NCBI GenBank assembly: GCA_003577145.1
Contig: QEUP01000004.1
Coordinates: 62,001 to 126,000 of the forward strand
DNA length: 64,000 nucleotides
Direction: 5' to 3'
Source of the DNA: Acidobacteriota bacterium
GTDB taxonomy: Bacteria > Actinomycetota > Acidimicrobiia > Acidimicrobiales > Microtrichaceae
The translations under genes were made by a program, and so were the position numbers. Shown in pieces: positions 54,111-63,473 of this stretch; position 1 is the stretch's first letter; each line of letters opens with the position of its first letter. The notes beneath the pieces were generated by a model. That model had not been told where the DNA came from. It was given only the letters and a program-made list of their open reading frames with translations, and did no database searches.

Positions 54111-55565
54111 TCAGCCGTCGACGTCGAGGAGGTGATCGGGGAGATCGTCGGGGAAGTCGTCGGGCGCCACCGTGTCGGCGATCCCGGAGGCGGGTAGGAG
54201 GCTGGTCGTCGCCGAGTCGTCAGCGCCGTCGAAGTCGGCTTCCGAGTCGGGAGGTGGCGATCCGATCGTGTCGCCTCCGGGTGAGACATCGATCTCCTCG
54301 CTACGCCCCACGGTGTTGGGGTCGGCTGCATCCACATCCGGATCGATATCGCCCGAATCAGGAAAGCCGTGCCCTGATCCGAAGCCGTCCGTCGACCCGG
54401 AGGTCCCGGGGTTCCCGGGGTTCCCGAGCATCGACTCCTGCTCTGAGTGAGCGTCGGGCACAGCAGCACCGACTGGCGACTCGGCCCCATCCTCGGGCTC
54501 GGGGTCGACGTCGCCGCTCCCGGCTGCGTGCCTGGTCGCCTCGAAGGCTGCGCGCAGCTCGTCGATCTCCCCAGCCACGAAGTCGGGGCCGTGCAGCACA
54601 GGCGCGGGTGCTTCAGAAGGGTCGCCGGGATGCTCGAGCGCGTCGGTCTTCTCGATGATCTTCCCGGTTGTCAGATCCTTGGTGAAAGTGGACCCGTCCG
54701 GCTTCTGGGTGGTCTGCGTGTTGTTCTCGGTGTTCTCCACCACGACGGTGCCGTCCTGGTGCTTGGTGACCTTCACCACCCCGTCCTTGCTCTGGTGCGT
54801 TTCGGGACCATGGGTGCCGTCATCCTCGCTCGCCAGAAGCATCTCGGCGCGCGGAGAACCTGGCCCACCGGTCTCGTAGAACTTGGCGACCTTGCCCAGG
54901 GCGGAGTCCTTGTACTCCTCGTTGAGCGCCCTGCCGCCGGCGCCGCTGTCCAGGCCCTCCGAATCGTATTTGACAGCTATCGGGGCGGACCCCGCTCCCT
55001 CCCGTCCCGCCCCGGCCGCAATACCGCCCTTGCCCGCACTCCCGGCACCCTGATGGTCGTGTGCTGCGGTGGGCGTCAGGCCCTGCGTGTAGTGGTCGTA
55101 GGCATCCTCGCGCCCCGACAACGATGAGATCGACTCCTCGAACGATTGGTCGAGGTCCTCTTGAGTGATGCCCCCCTGCTGCTGATCGTGGGTCTGGCCC
55201 AACCCCCCAGTGAAGCGGTCCCGCGTCCCCTCTTTGACGCTGTCTTGTTGCTGGTCCGATGATTGGCCCGACTCCCGGATGTCGAGTGCCGGCTTCGAGG
55301 TGTACGAATCCACTGCCTGCTGCTCGTTGCTCGCGGGGCCCTCGTCGTCGTCGGCACCATCCGAGCCCACGACCTCCTTGCCGATTGCATCCGTGCGCGG
55401 GTCCTTGCTCGCCGACGCGAACGCGGATTTCCCGAGCGCGGGCTTCGTGGCTGTGGCCTGCGTCGAGGCCGTGCTGGAGGCCGACGGGTCGGGGGACTCG
55501 GGCTTGGAGGCGTCGGGCTTGGGGGCCACAGGCTTGAGCCCTACGGGGGGTTTGCGCGTTGCCAT
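54111..55565 (-). CDS. acidic, disordered protein of unknown function
   Basis: A 484-residue protein with no recognised domain. It begins MATRKPPVGLKPVAPKP, a Lys/Pro-rich start, and continues with Gln/Asp/Ser-rich sequence (SDQQQDSVKEGTRDRF; THDQQQGGITQEDL is a second DQQQ unit). A short ordered-looking part near 270-320 is beta-like (DGVVKVTKHQDGTVVVENT, then DGSTFTKDLTTGKIIEKTD), and the rest is rich in Gly, Pro and Asp, ending DDFPDDLPDHLLDVDG. No signal peptide or membrane helix. GAGGAG precedes ATG 55565. It is divergent from the LuxR gene. Confidence 0.75.
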   Translation of the reverse strand: MATRKPPVGLKPVAPKPDASKPESPDPSASSTASTQATATKPALGKSAFASASKDPRTDAIGKEVVGSDGADDDEGPASNEQQAVDSYTSKPALDIRESGQSSDQQQDSVKEGTRDRFTGGLGQTHDQQQGGITQEDLDQSFEESISSLSGREDAYDHYTQGLTPTAAHDHQGAGSAGKGGIAAGAGREGAGSAPIAVKYDSEGLDSGAGGRALNEEYKDSALGKVAKFYETGGPGSPRAEMLLASEDDGTHGPETHQSKDGVVKVTKHQDGTVVVENTENNTQTTQKPDGSTFTKDLTTGKIIEKTDALEHPGDPSEAPAPVLHGPDFVAGEIDELRAAFEATRHAAGSGDVDPEPEDGAESPVGAAVPDAHSEQESMLGNPGNPGTSGSTDGFGSGHGFPDSGDIDPDVDAADPNTVGRSEEIDVSPGGDTIGSPPPDSEADFDGADDSATTSLLPASGIADTVAPDDFPDDLPDHLLDVDG

Positions 55566-55673
55566 GTCACCGCTCCTCGGTCGAATGCAGGCCATCCTGG
55601 TTCAGGCCGGCAAGATCCAGGGCCGCCTCCGACGGCGGCCTTCGGGCACCATAAGCCCGGTCGGAGCGTGCGT

Positions 55674-55713
55674 CATCGGTGAGATCACCTAGGAAGCGGT
55701 GCGGTCACCGATG
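55674..55713. promoter_or_regulatory. nested dyad operator before the LuxR-family gene
   Basis: CATCGGTGA (55674-55682) and TCACCGATG (55705-55713) form a perfect 9-bp inverted repeat with a 22-bp spacer, and smaller dyads (GGTGA-GA-TCACC; CACC-N8-GGTG) lie inside. It ends 23 bp before the luxR GTG. An unrelated GGCCGCC-N6-GGCGGCC hairpin lies at about 55620-55640. Confidence 0.5.
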
Positions 55714-55736
55714 AGCGACAGGGCTAGCATTCCGGC

Positions 55737-58613
55737 GTGCCCGGTGAGGTGCTGATAGGCCGAGCAGAAGAGCTCGATCTGATTCGCCGGCTCGTGGAAG
55801 GCGCCCTGACCGGGCCGGGACAGATCCTCGTGATCGAAGGCGAGCCGGGAATCGGCAAGTCTGCTGTTCTGGACGCGTGCGCAGACCGCGCCCGCTCCGC
55901 GGGAGTGCTGGTGCTCACGGGACGCTGTGACGTACTCGGGAGGATGCGCCCCCTCGGTCCCCTGCTCGACGCCGTGTCCCGCCACGATCCGGGGCTCGCC
56001 GAGCAGATACGGTTGCGCCTGGAGCCCTCGGCGAACGCGTCAGGCGGGCGGTCGTCGCCCCTCGAGACAGGCCCTGAGATCCGCTCACTGGCCGTGAACG
56101 AGTTCGACCGGTGCATTCACCAGCTATGCGCCGAGCAGCCGGTAGCTCTGGTGCTAGACGATCTGCATTGGGCCGACGGCGCAACGCTCGTCGCGCTCGC
56201 CGGTCTCCTTCGCCACAGCGTCGACCTGCCTCTGCTGCTGGCAGTTGCGCTCCGCCCCTCTCCCCGCAGCAGCGAGCTGAAGGCCTTCCTGAGCCAGGCG
56301 GCCGACGCGCGAGATCTCGGACCCACGGCATCCACGGTGGACCTCGCACCATTCGATCGCGACGAGGTCGCCGGTCTCGCCGAGACGATCTCGGGAGCGC
56401 CTCCCGGTCCGAACCTGCTCTGCCTGTTGGATCGTTGCGGCGGGATCCCGCTGCTCGTCCACGAGCTGGTGGCATCGCTGGCCGAGGACGACCAGCTCAC
56501 CGAGGTCGAAGGAGGCGTCCTGGAGCCCACTCCTGCCGCCGTGGCGGGGAGCTATCCGGAGTCGTTCACCCAGACGGTCCTCGATCGCATGGCGGGCCTC
56601 GAAGGTGAGAAACGCGCCCTCGCCGCGGTCGCCGCCCTGTTGGGAAGCCGCTTCACCATAGGGGACATCTCCGCGGCGATCGGACGACCTGCCGCTGAGC
56701 TCCTACCCGTCATGGAAGAGCTGATGGCCGCACGCCTGGTGGTCGACGAAGGGACCAGCCTGGCCTTCCGCCACGACCTGGTCCGAGACACGGTGGCCGG
56801 TTCCCTCCCGCCGTCTTTGCGAGCCGAGCTCCACTACGAGATCGCCGGGGGGCTGAGCGCAGCCGGAGCATCGGTCGTGCGGGTTGCCGAACATGTGGCG
56901 CTCGGCGCACCGGCCGGGTCGACCGAAGCAGTCGCCGTGCTACGCGAAGCGGCGGATGAGATCGTCAGGCAGGACCCCTCCGGAGCGGTCCGCCTGTTGC
57001 GAAGGGCTCTCGATGTATGCGCGCCGACCGACCCCCAACGCGACCAGGCGCTCGCGCAGCTCGTCGACGCGCTGGTATGGGGCGGCCTCACAGGCGAAGC
57101 AGAAGCGACCGCCACCGACATGCTGACCCGGCCGCTTGCACCGGAGGTCGAGGAGCGCCTCCGCTCGGCGCTGGCGAGGTCGCTGCTGCTGCTGGGCCGT
57201 CCCGCCGATGCGGTACCGCACGCGTCACGGCTCATCGAGCTCAACGAAGAGCTCGGCCGCTCCACCGCGTGGGCGACGGGTGAATCCGCGGTCTGCCGGG
57301 CATTCGCTCTGGACCTCGACGGGGCTTTGACGGAGGCTGCCGAGGCGGCCCGAAGCGCCCGTGCCGAGGGTGACCTCATGGCAGAGATCCTGGCACTGTG
57401 CGTGGAGACCTTCGGCCGCAACGCGCTGGGCGAGACCGGTGAGGCGGTGCGCCTGGGAACGAGAGCGGCCGCGCTCGCGGACCAGACGCCGGGACAGGTT
57501 GGGCACCGGATGCATCCCCACCTGTTCCGTGCCATCGCGCTGCTGACCGCAGGGGACAAGAAGGCCGCGGCCGCCGCGATCACCCAAGGCCGACTGCTGG
57601 GCGAAGCGCTCGGCGCGATGTGGGCACTTCCCGTGTACCACCTCATCACTGCGCTGTCGCACTGGGACACGGGTGCCTGGGACGACCTGTTGGCCGAGGT
57701 CGAAGCCGGCCAAGCCTACGGCGACGATCAGGCGAGCTCGATCGGTCGGGTCTGGGCGCTCGCCGTTGCCGCACGCGTCCACCTTCACCGGGGCGATCTC
57801 GACGAAGCGCAGGCGGCGCTGGAGCAAGGAGAGGAGGTCCTGTCGACCGGCGGGCCGCAGATCGGTGCCGACTGGCTGGTGCAGACCCGGGCCCTGTTGC
57901 TCGAAGCGCAGGGAAGCAGTGACGAGGCGCTGGAGTTGTTGCAGGTCGGGTGGGAGGCGGCGTCGGGTCTCCAGGCGGTGGCCTCGCTGGTCCTGTTCGC
58001 ACCCGACCTCGCCAGGCTCGCGGTCGCCGGTGGGAACCGCGAGCTCGCCACCCGGGTAGGAGCCGAGCTGCATCGAATGGCGCAGCTGAACCCTGACGAC
58101 AAGCTCATAGCGGCTCGCACCAGTTGGGTCGAGGGCCTCCTCGCCGACGACCCTGCGCCGCTGCTGCTGGCCGCCGACCTGCTCGGGCAACTCGACCACC
58201 CCTTCGAAGCGGCACAGGCACAGCTCCAGGCAGCCGGCATGCTGGCCGTCTCAGGTCATCGTCAGGCTGCCGGCACCCCTCTGCGAGACGCACTGGGCTG
58301 CCTGGAGGCGCTCCAGGCACAGCCCGGTGCCGATCAGGCGCGTGAGCAGTTGCAGGCCATCGAAGGAGCTTCACAGCCCAGGACACGCAAGCGTCGCGCC
58401 GTGAGTGGCTGGGACTCGCTCACCCCGACCGAGTACGAGGTAGTCGAAGAGGTGTGTGAGGGCCGCTCCAATCCCGAGGTGGCCGATCGGCTCGGTATCA
58501 GCCGCCGTACCGTCGAGGCCCATCTTCGCAGCATCTACACCAAGCTCGGCGTATCGAGTCGGCTCAACCTGGCGGTAGCCTGGTTCGACCGCAGCGGGAC
58601 AGCCGGTCGCTGA
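55737..58613 (+). CDS. large LuxR-family AAA+ transcriptional regulator (LAL type)
   Basis: A 958-residue regulator. The N-terminal AAA+/NTPase region has Walker A GEPGIGKSAVL near 36-44 and Walker B LVLDDLHWAD near 138; a long helical TPR-like region follows (about 300-860). The C-terminal LuxR helix-turn-helix is at about 895-950 (LTPTEYEVVEEVCEGRSN, ADRLGISRRTVEAHLRS). LAL regulators switch on transcription after ligand and ATP binding. It starts at GTG 55737 just after a dyad operator, so it may regulate itself and the divergent 484-residue protein gene. Confidence 0.92.
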   Translation: MPGEVLIGRAEELDLIRRLVEGALTGPGQILVIEGEPGIGKSAVLDACADRARSAGVLVLTGRCDVLGRMRPLGPLLDAVSRHDPGLAEQIRLRLEPSANASGGRSSPLETGPEIRSLAVNEFDRCIHQLCAEQPVALVLDDLHWADGATLVALAGLLRHSVDLPLLLAVALRPSPRSSELKAFLSQAADARDLGPTASTVDLAPFDRDEVAGLAETISGAPPGPNLLCLLDRCGGIPLLVHELVASLAEDDQLTEVEGGVLEPTPAAVAGSYPESFTQTVLDRMAGLEGEKRALAAVAALLGSRFTIGDISAAIGRPAAELLPVMEELMAARLVVDEGTSLAFRHDLVRDTVAGSLPPSLRAELHYEIAGGLSAAGASVVRVAEHVALGAPAGSTEAVAVLREAADEIVRQDPSGAVRLLRRALDVCAPTDPQRDQALAQLVDALVWGGLTGEAEATATDMLTRPLAPEVEERLRSALARSLLLLGRPADAVPHASRLIELNEELGRSTAWATGESAVCRAFALDLDGALTEAAEAARSARAEGDLMAEILALCVETFGRNALGETGEAVRLGTRAAALADQTPGQVGHRMHPHLFRAIALLTAGDKKAAAAAITQGRLLGEALGAMWALPVYHLITALSHWDTGAWDDLLAEVEAGQAYGDDQASSIGRVWALAVAARVHLHRGDLDEAQAALEQGEEVLSTGGPQIGADWLVQTRALLLEAQGSSDEALELLQVGWEAASGLQAVASLVLFAPDLARLAVAGGNRELATRVGAELHRMAQLNPDDKLIAARTSWVEGLLADDPAPLLLAADLLGQLDHPFEAAQAQLQAAGMLAVSGHRQAAGTPLRDALGCLEALQAQPGADQAREQLQAIEGASQPRTRKRRAVSGWDSLTPTEYEVVEEVCEGRSNPEVADRLGISRRTVEAHLRSIYTKLGVSSRLNLAVAWFDRSGTAGR

Positions 58614-58715
58614 GGACGCCGCTCGGCTGTGCATCGCCATGGCGGCAGAAGCCACCGGTTGATGCCTCGCGATCGCCTGATGTCGGTAGTGTTGGCGGCG
58701 GTGAACAGCGCAGGC

Positions 58716-59648
58716 ATGTGCGAGCCGAACTCGGCTCCGCGGTGGTCGAGGCGGGTGTTGCTCGCAGCCATCCCAGCCTTCGTGGCGGCGGCTTGCTCCA
58801 GGCCCCAGGAGGCTGTTGAACCCACATCGGGTTCGACAACCACCTCCAGCTCGGCGCTGACCGGGCCGACCGCGGCATCGGAGACGACGACAACGACGCG
58901 CCCGCCCGAGGTGCCGATGGTCCACACGACCGAGGCCGCACTCGACAAAGCCGAGCTGGCCGCTCGCTATGCGCGAATCGAACCCAGCAACTGGGGTACG
59001 GACCTGCCGGGCCTCGTCAAGACCGTCGACGCGCCCGCTCAGGCCCTGGCTCTCACCTTCGACGCCTGCGGCGGGCCCGGCGGCAACGGCGTCGATCAGG
59101 ATCTCATCGACCTGCTCACCCGCGAGAACGTGGCATGCACCCTGTTCTTGAATCAGCGCTGGATCGACGCCAACCCCGCGATTGTGGACCGCATGGTCGC
59201 CAACCCGCTGTTCGAGATCGCCAACCACGGCACCCGACATGTGCCGTTGTCAGTCGACGGCCGATCCGCCTACGGGATCGCCGGCACCGGCTCCCCGGCA
59301 GAGGTGATCGACGAGGTCTTCGTCAACCACGAGCGGCTCGTGCGGATCACCGGTCTCGCTCCTCGCTGGTTCCGTCCCGGCACCGCCCACTACGACGACG
59401 TGGCCCTGCGCATCGTGACCGAACTCGATGAACGCCCAACCGGCTTCGCTGTCAACGGTGACGCCGGGGCAACTGCCGCTACGTCGGCCATCACCGACGC
59501 GCTTCTCGACGCACCGGCAGGAGCGATCGTACTGCTGCACATGAACCAGCCCTCGGGTTCGACCGCGGAGGGCCTGGCCGCCGCGCTGGCGACGCTGCGA
59601 GAGCGGGGTACCCGCTTCGTGACCCTCTCGGGCGACGGCACCGATTGA
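58716..59648 (+). CDS. exported polysaccharide deacetylase family lipoprotein
   Basis: About 310 residues. The N-terminus holds a twin-arginine signal (SRRVLLAAIP) ending in a lipobox AAA-C27, so Tat export and lipidation are likely; a Ser/Thr-rich linker follows to about 70. The NodB-type domain shows motif 1 LTFDACGG (first metal Asp), motif 2 NHGTRH (metal His pair) and motif 3 RWFRPGTAHYDD. The late LLHMNQPSG is the motif 5 region. It probably removes acetyl groups from cell-wall or capsular sugars. ATG 58716 is preferred because it gives a correctly spaced signal peptide; 58680 and 58629 are in frame. Confidence 0.85.
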   Translation: MCEPNSAPRWSRRVLLAAIPAFVAAACSRPQEAVEPTSGSTTTSSSALTGPTAASETTTTTRPPEVPMVHTTEAALDKAELAARYARIEPSNWGTDLPGLVKTVDAPAQALALTFDACGGPGGNGVDQDLIDLLTRENVACTLFLNQRWIDANPAIVDRMVANPLFEIANHGTRHVPLSVDGRSAYGIAGTGSPAEVIDEVFVNHERLVRITGLAPRWFRPGTAHYDDVALRIVTELDERPTGFAVNGDAGATAATSAITDALLDAPAGAIVLLHMNQPSGSTAEGLAAALATLRERGTRFVTLSGDGTD

Positions 59649-60328
59649 GCAACCGGGCGGGCGGCGCGCACCGGAGCCGGTCGGTGACGACGAGGGCGAC
59701 CCGCTCATGGTCCGGGTGACCCGACGAGAAGGAACCGGGTCTGGTCCAGGCCGAGTTGCCCAACACCTCTCACGCTGTGGCCTGACTCCTCCTCGGACAC
59801 GAGCAACTCGCCGTTGAGCGCCGCATGTTCAGCGGCCCTCGGTGAGTATGGAACGGCCGGCTCGTTCCGCATCTCACTTGGTTGTAGCCCCGACCCGGTC
59901 ACCGTTGCACCGGTCGGGCTCGCTCACCCGGTGTGGGCACACGTCAGCCGCCGGCCCGACTCGACCGCGAGGGCCACTTCGGTGCCGCCGCGAACTCGTC
60001 GGAGCCGCCGATGGTCGATGCCGAGGCCTTGGTCATGATCGTCTCTGCGTCCTGGCAGAGCAGGAACCCATCGTCGACAGCTTCATCCGTGGCGGCCGGC
60101 AGCTGCGGTCGCCTCTGCGCGCGTCGATGAGCGCGAAGTCGAGATCCGCCTGGGCGCGTGAGGCTGAGGACCACCGTTCACGTTCCACGGAGGGCGGACA
60201 ACCTCGGCTGAGTTGGCGGGTCGCGCTGACCCGGGCGAATGCGATTCCTTGCGGCAGCTCGCGCCCGCGCTGTGACCGCTGGTACCTCCGAATACCAATG
60301 ATTCTCGTTCCGTGAGGTCACGCTGGGG
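59649..60328. other. 680-bp stretch without a supported gene
   Basis: Open frames here are short, overlap on both strands and have arginine/serine-rich compositions expected of non-coding high-GC DNA. I recognise no protein or RNA. It may be decayed accessory DNA at the left end of the integrase region. Confidence 0.5.
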
Positions 60329-60858
60329 TCACGCCGCCCACCCAGCTTCGATCAGCTGAGAAGGTCGCCGATTCGAGCCCGCGCGAACTTGTCGTGACCT
60401 TACGGTGGGGTCAGGGATCTCGGCGGCGTGTCTTTGGAGCTCGTTGGCGATCCGGTCGATGTCGACGAGCGCGCCTTCTGCGACGGACATCACCAGCCAG
60501 TACGCCTGAGCCTCGTCGACAACGAGATCCCACCCGTTCATCAAATAGAAGGTCCGGGTAGCGATCCATGCAGTTCGCTTGTTCCCGTCGACGGAGGCGT
60601 GATTGCACGCAATCGACTGGAGCAGAGCGGCAGCCTTGTCGTGGATCGAGAGGTAGGCGTCCTCCCCGAAGGAAGGTGTCAGCTGCCACACCCAATGGTT
60701 GAGCGCTTGTCGTGGATCGAGAGGTAGGCGTCCTCCCCGAAGGCCGTTGCCCGGGGTCGGCCCACAGCCGATGCCAGCAGCGCGTAGTCGGCCAGCCCGC
60801 CGCTGCCGACCTCCCGTTCGTGGATCTCCTGGACCTCGGCCTCCGTGAGGTACCTCAT
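60329..60858 (-). pseudogene. doc: Fic/Doc-family toxin gene broken by an internal duplication
   Basis: The ATG at 60858 opens a Doc-like protein (MRYLTEAEVQEIHEREVG, then RATAFGEDAYLSIHDK), but after 51 residues the frame enters a 33-bp filler and stops. A second copy of FGEDAYLSIHDK then resumes in another frame and continues through the Fic motif NHASVDGNKRTAW to 60329. The cause is a 38-bp direct repeat with a 71-bp period, not a multiple of three. Removing one period would restore one frame of about 150 residues. The Fic motif has HAS for the usual HPF/HAF. The C-terminal 25 residues look like read-through. An antitoxin gene lies 47 bp upstream. Confidence 0.85.
60635..60743. repeat. 38-bp direct repeat inside doc
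   Basis: Copies at 60635-60672 and 60706-60743 are identical, separated by 33 bp of unrelated sequence (period 71 bp). Confidence 0.95.
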
Positions 60859-60905
60859 CTCACCATCTCAGTGTCGAGGTCGTGCTCTGCCGGGCCGGTA
60901 TCTGT

Positions 60906-61148
60906 CTAGGACGCGGCGAGCTTGTCGAGAAGTCCACGGTTCTCCGTCCGCACCTTCTCGACGGCGTCGCTGAACAGCTGAAGGTCACCGCTGTCTTCCA
61001 GGAACTCTCCGACAGCTCGGCAGATGATGGAGTTCATCGACTGCCCGGACACATAGGCGAGCGCCTTGATGGCGTCGTATTGGGCTGTCGGTAGCCGCAG
61101 CGGGATCTGGCGGGTCTCCGGGATCTCTTCCTCGTCTTTCCTGGGCAT
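60906..61148 (-). CDS. ribbon-helix-helix-like antitoxin
   Basis: An 80-residue protein. RQIPLRLPTAQYDAIKAL and SGQSMNSIICRAVGEFLED form a ribbon-helix-helix-type DNA-binding domain, followed by an acidic helix that could bind and neutralise the Doc toxin encoded just downstream. ATG 61148 is chosen because the homology starts there. With doc it forms a standard antitoxin-first module; since doc is broken the antitoxin may now be an orphan. Confidence 0.75.
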   Translation of the reverse strand: MPRKDEEEIPETRQIPLRLPTAQYDAIKALAYVSGQSMNSIICRAVGEFLEDSGDLQLFSDAVEKVRTENRGLLDKLAAS

Positions 61149-61488
61149 CGCCAGCTCCTGTGAACGCTCGTCAGTTGACGATATCACGATCTCACGAGAT
61201 GACAATACCGTCCCGCTCCCACGACTGCTCGACATCGGACAGGTGGCCGAGCACCTGGGCGTGGAGGTGCGTCACATCCGCCGCCTCGTCGCCGAGCGAA
61301 GGATCCCGTACTTGAAGTGGGGCAGGCTGCTGCGTTTCGACCCCGCGGGGCTCGCGGAGTGGCTCGACCACAAGCGGGTGGCACCACGCGTTCCTGTCAC
61401 CGCTGCTCACTACGATCTCTTCACCGGTCAACGTGACTCCGTTGAGCGCGCCGGCCGTGGCTCGCGCCGAACAGGCGCCTCGTCCTGA
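61066..61488 (+). CDS. excisionase/MerR-like DNA-binding protein
   Basis: The conserved part begins near 61225 with LLDIGQVAEHLGVEVRHIRRLV, followed by RIPYLKWGRLLRFDPAGLAEWL, a helix-turn-helix typical of excisionase-family proteins that direct an integrase. It lies 22 bp upstream of the tyrosine recombinase. The start is unclear: the only ordinary start codons are at 61066-61069, which would overlap the antitoxin on the other strand and add about 50 unlikely residues; a rare start nearer 61200 is possible. Confidence 0.7.
   Translation: MMASYWAVGSRSGIWRVSGISSSSFLGIASSCERSSVDDITISRDDNTVPLPRLLDIGQVAEHLGVEVRHIRRLVAERRIPYLKWGRLLRFDPAGLAEWLDHKRVAPRVPVTAAHYDLFTGQRDSVERAGRGSRRTGASS
61178..61205 (-). 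promoter_or_regulatory. antitoxin promoter with palindromic operator
   Basis: On the minus strand TTGTCA and TATCGT are 16 bp apart, about 30 bp before the antitoxin start. The palindrome ATCTC-AC-GAGAT at 61189-61200 lies between them, as expected for antitoxin autorepression. Confidence 0.45.
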
Positions 61489-61509
61489 CGTTCGTCACGG
61501 GGAGACGCC

Positions 61510-62616
61510 ATGGCCCGGCGCCGCACCTTCGGGTCGATCCGCAAGCTGCCTTCCGGTCAGTACCAGGCCCGCTACACCGACGAGACTGGCCGGCGCTTCA
61601 CGGCTCCGGGAACCTTCCCGACCAAGTCCGACGCTTCTCACTGGCTCGCCGACGTCGAGACCTCCATGGCTGGCGGCACCTGGGTCGACCCTGAGGCCGG
61701 TCGCATCCCCTGCTCCGAGTACTCACGATCCTGGCTCGAGCACAGGCCCGGTCTTCGGCCCCGCACCGTTGACCTCTACGAAGGCCAGCTCGAGCGCCAC
61801 ATCCTCCCCGAGCTCGGACAGCGGACGCTGCGCGAGATCACACCCGCTGCGGTCCGGGCCTGGTACGGCGATCTGGTCCGAAATACCCCCGACGGATCCC
61901 TGATCGCGGCGAAGTGCTACCGACTCCTGCGCGCCATTCTCGAGACGGCTCGCGTAGACGGACTCATCGGGCGCAATCCGTGCCTCATCGAGGGTGCAGG
62001 AGCCGAGCGCAGTCCCGAGCGGCCGGTCGCCACCCTTGCCCAGGTCTGGGCCCTGGCCGATGCGGTGCCGCACCGGTACCGGGCGCTCGTGCTCACCGCC
62101 GCCTTCGCCGGCCTCCGCTTCGGCGAGCTGGCTGCCCTCACGCGATCGAGCGTCGACCTCGACGCCGGGCTCATCACCATCGCGGAATCCCTCGTGCAGC
62201 ACGACGACGGCACGTTGCGGATCGGTCCACCGAAGTCCGAAGCCGGGCGACGGATGTTCACGATCCCCTGGGCTCTCGTGCCCGAACTGCAGAAGCACCT
62301 CGATACCTACGTCGGGCCAGAGGCCGATGCGCGGCTCTTCATCGGCCCCAAGGGTGGGCTGCTGCGCCGCTCGAACTGGCACACGCTCTGGGACCGGGCC
62401 CGCAAAGAGGTCGGCCCGCCCGGCTTCCATCTCCACGACCTCCGCCACACCTGCAACACGCTCACCGCGGCAACAGGAGCCAGCACCAGTGAGCTGATGC
62501 ACCGCATGGGCCATGCTTCCCCACGAGCAGCCCTGCGCTACCAGCACGCCACCCGCGAGCGCGACGTCGCCATCGCCCAGGCCCTCGACGAGATCATCGA
62601 GAAGGGAACGCCGTGA
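61510..62616 (+). CDS. tyrosine recombinase/phage-type integrase
   Basis: A 368-residue integrase. An N-terminal arm-binding part (about 1-60, [18 protein letters not shown]) and a SAM-like core-binding domain (about 65-160) precede the catalytic domain with all expected residues: Arg in [12 protein letters not shown], Lys in [15 protein letters not shown], the later His in [11 protein letters not shown] and the nucleophile Tyr in RYQHAT. GGGGAG lies 5 bp before ATG 61510. It probably mobilised the segment between about 59.6 kb and the tRNA-Gly at 63.5 kb. Confidence 0.95.
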   Translation: MARRRTFGSIRKLPSGQYQARYTDETGRRFTAPGTFPTKSDASHWLADVETSMAGGTWVDPEAGRIPCSEYSRSWLEHRPGLRPRTVDLYEGQLERHILPELGQRTLREITPAAVRAWYGDLVRNTPDGSLIAAKCYRLLRAILETARVDGLIGRNPCLIEGAGAERSPERPVATLAQVWALADAVPHRYRALVLTAAFAGLRFGELAALTRSSVDLDAGLITIAESLVQHDDGTLRIGPPKSEAGRRMFTIPWALVPELQKHLDTYVGPEADARLFIGPKGGLLRRSNWHTLWDRARKEVGPPGFHLHDLRHTCNTLTAATGASTSELMHRMGHASPRAALRYQHATRERDVAIAQALDEIIEKGTP

Positions 62617-62990
62617 GGAAGCGCATGCGCCGCGGCAAACCTGCTCCGGACGACAGGACCGTCATCATTCGCGGTGACCGTCTCGATCCTGAGGCGCTGG
62701 CTCGGAGCGCTCGGGACAACCTCCGGTTCTACGGGTTCCCAGGAGTCTCCGTCTTCGCCGAGACGGAAGACACGTTGTGGTTCGAGCACGCGGTCAGGTT
62801 CCACCGCTCGGAATGGGTCGTCCTCTTCGTAGCCGGTGACCCCTATGTGTCAGGACTCGAACTCTGGGATACCGGCCAGGCACCTCACTACGACATCGTC
62901 CACGACGACCTCGATGAGCTCGTCCGTCGTATCCTGGGAACACCCCACCGCGTCTATCCGAACCCGTACTACGACAGGGAAGACCAATGA
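62613..62990 (+). CDS. small protein of unknown function, coupled to the integrase
   Basis: A 125-residue protein starting at GTG 62613 within the integrase stop (4-bp overlap). It has a basic start, then [51 protein letters not shown], and ends [14 protein letters not shown] recall similar uncharacterised proteins from many actinobacteria, often paired with a small protein like the next one. No catalytic motif is evident. Confidence 0.75.
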   Translation: MRKRMRRGKPAPDDRTVIIRGDRLDPEALARSARDNLRFYGFPGVSVFAETEDTLWFEHAVRFHRSEWVVLFVAGDPYVSGLELWDTGQAPHYDIVHDDLDELVRRILGTPHRVYPNPYYDREDQ

Positions 62991-63241
62991 AGGCACCCAG
63001 GCTCGACCTCTGGGCAGACCTCAACACCGAGGACGACAACCGTCTCTGCTGGTCGGCACTGCGCCACGCCACCAAACCCGAGGCGGTAGTGCCAGGCGCC
63101 GTCCTCATAGCCGGTACCGAGACCCTGTGGGCGGTCGTCCGCATCGAATCAATCGACGACGACGGGATGGTCCACTTCTCTGTCGTAGATCCCCAAGACC
63201 CCGTCTCCAAGGCGGTCCTCGCCGACGCGTCGCCGGGCTGA
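62987..63241 (+). CDS. small protein of unknown function, partner of the preceding gene
   Basis: An 84-residue protein, ATG 62987 overlapping the previous stop by 4 bp. [17 protein letters not shown] and [18 protein letters not shown] suggest a small beta-rich domain. The repeated pairing of such genes in actinobacteria (from memory) suggests that the two products act together, possibly as a toxin-antitoxin-like module. Confidence 0.7.
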   Translation: MKAPRLDLWADLNTEDDNRLCWSALRHATKPEAVVPGAVLIAGTETLWAVVRIESIDDDGMVHFSVVDPQDPVSKAVLADASPG

Positions 63242-63473
63242 CGGCAGTCCGCTCTGCTGGGCGGCTGGGTGAGCAGGGGCGTCTGTGCGCTCGACAGAAG
63301 GGAGGTCCGCACTCCTTGTCGTGACCGGGAGCAAGACGACAGCTGCCAAGCCGGTGGACACAGCACGAGACGTCGCATCCGTTTGGGCACGTGGCGGGCA
63401 CGCCGAGGGCTTCGTGCAGTCGGGTGCAACGCTGGTTGAGGTATTCACAGGTCCGTGACCTGGGCATTCGCCT

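Noticed and set aside
59842-60315. open frame on the plus strand in the empty stretch
   Set aside because: Arg/Ser/Pro-rich composition, no start signal and competing frames on the other strand; looks like chance in high-GC DNA.
60340-60400. tRNA-like 3' end or attachment site (GATTCGAGCCCG)
   Set aside because: The T stem does not pair, there is no acceptor or anticodon arm, and the segment is unlike the tRNA-Gly 3' end at 63.5 kb.
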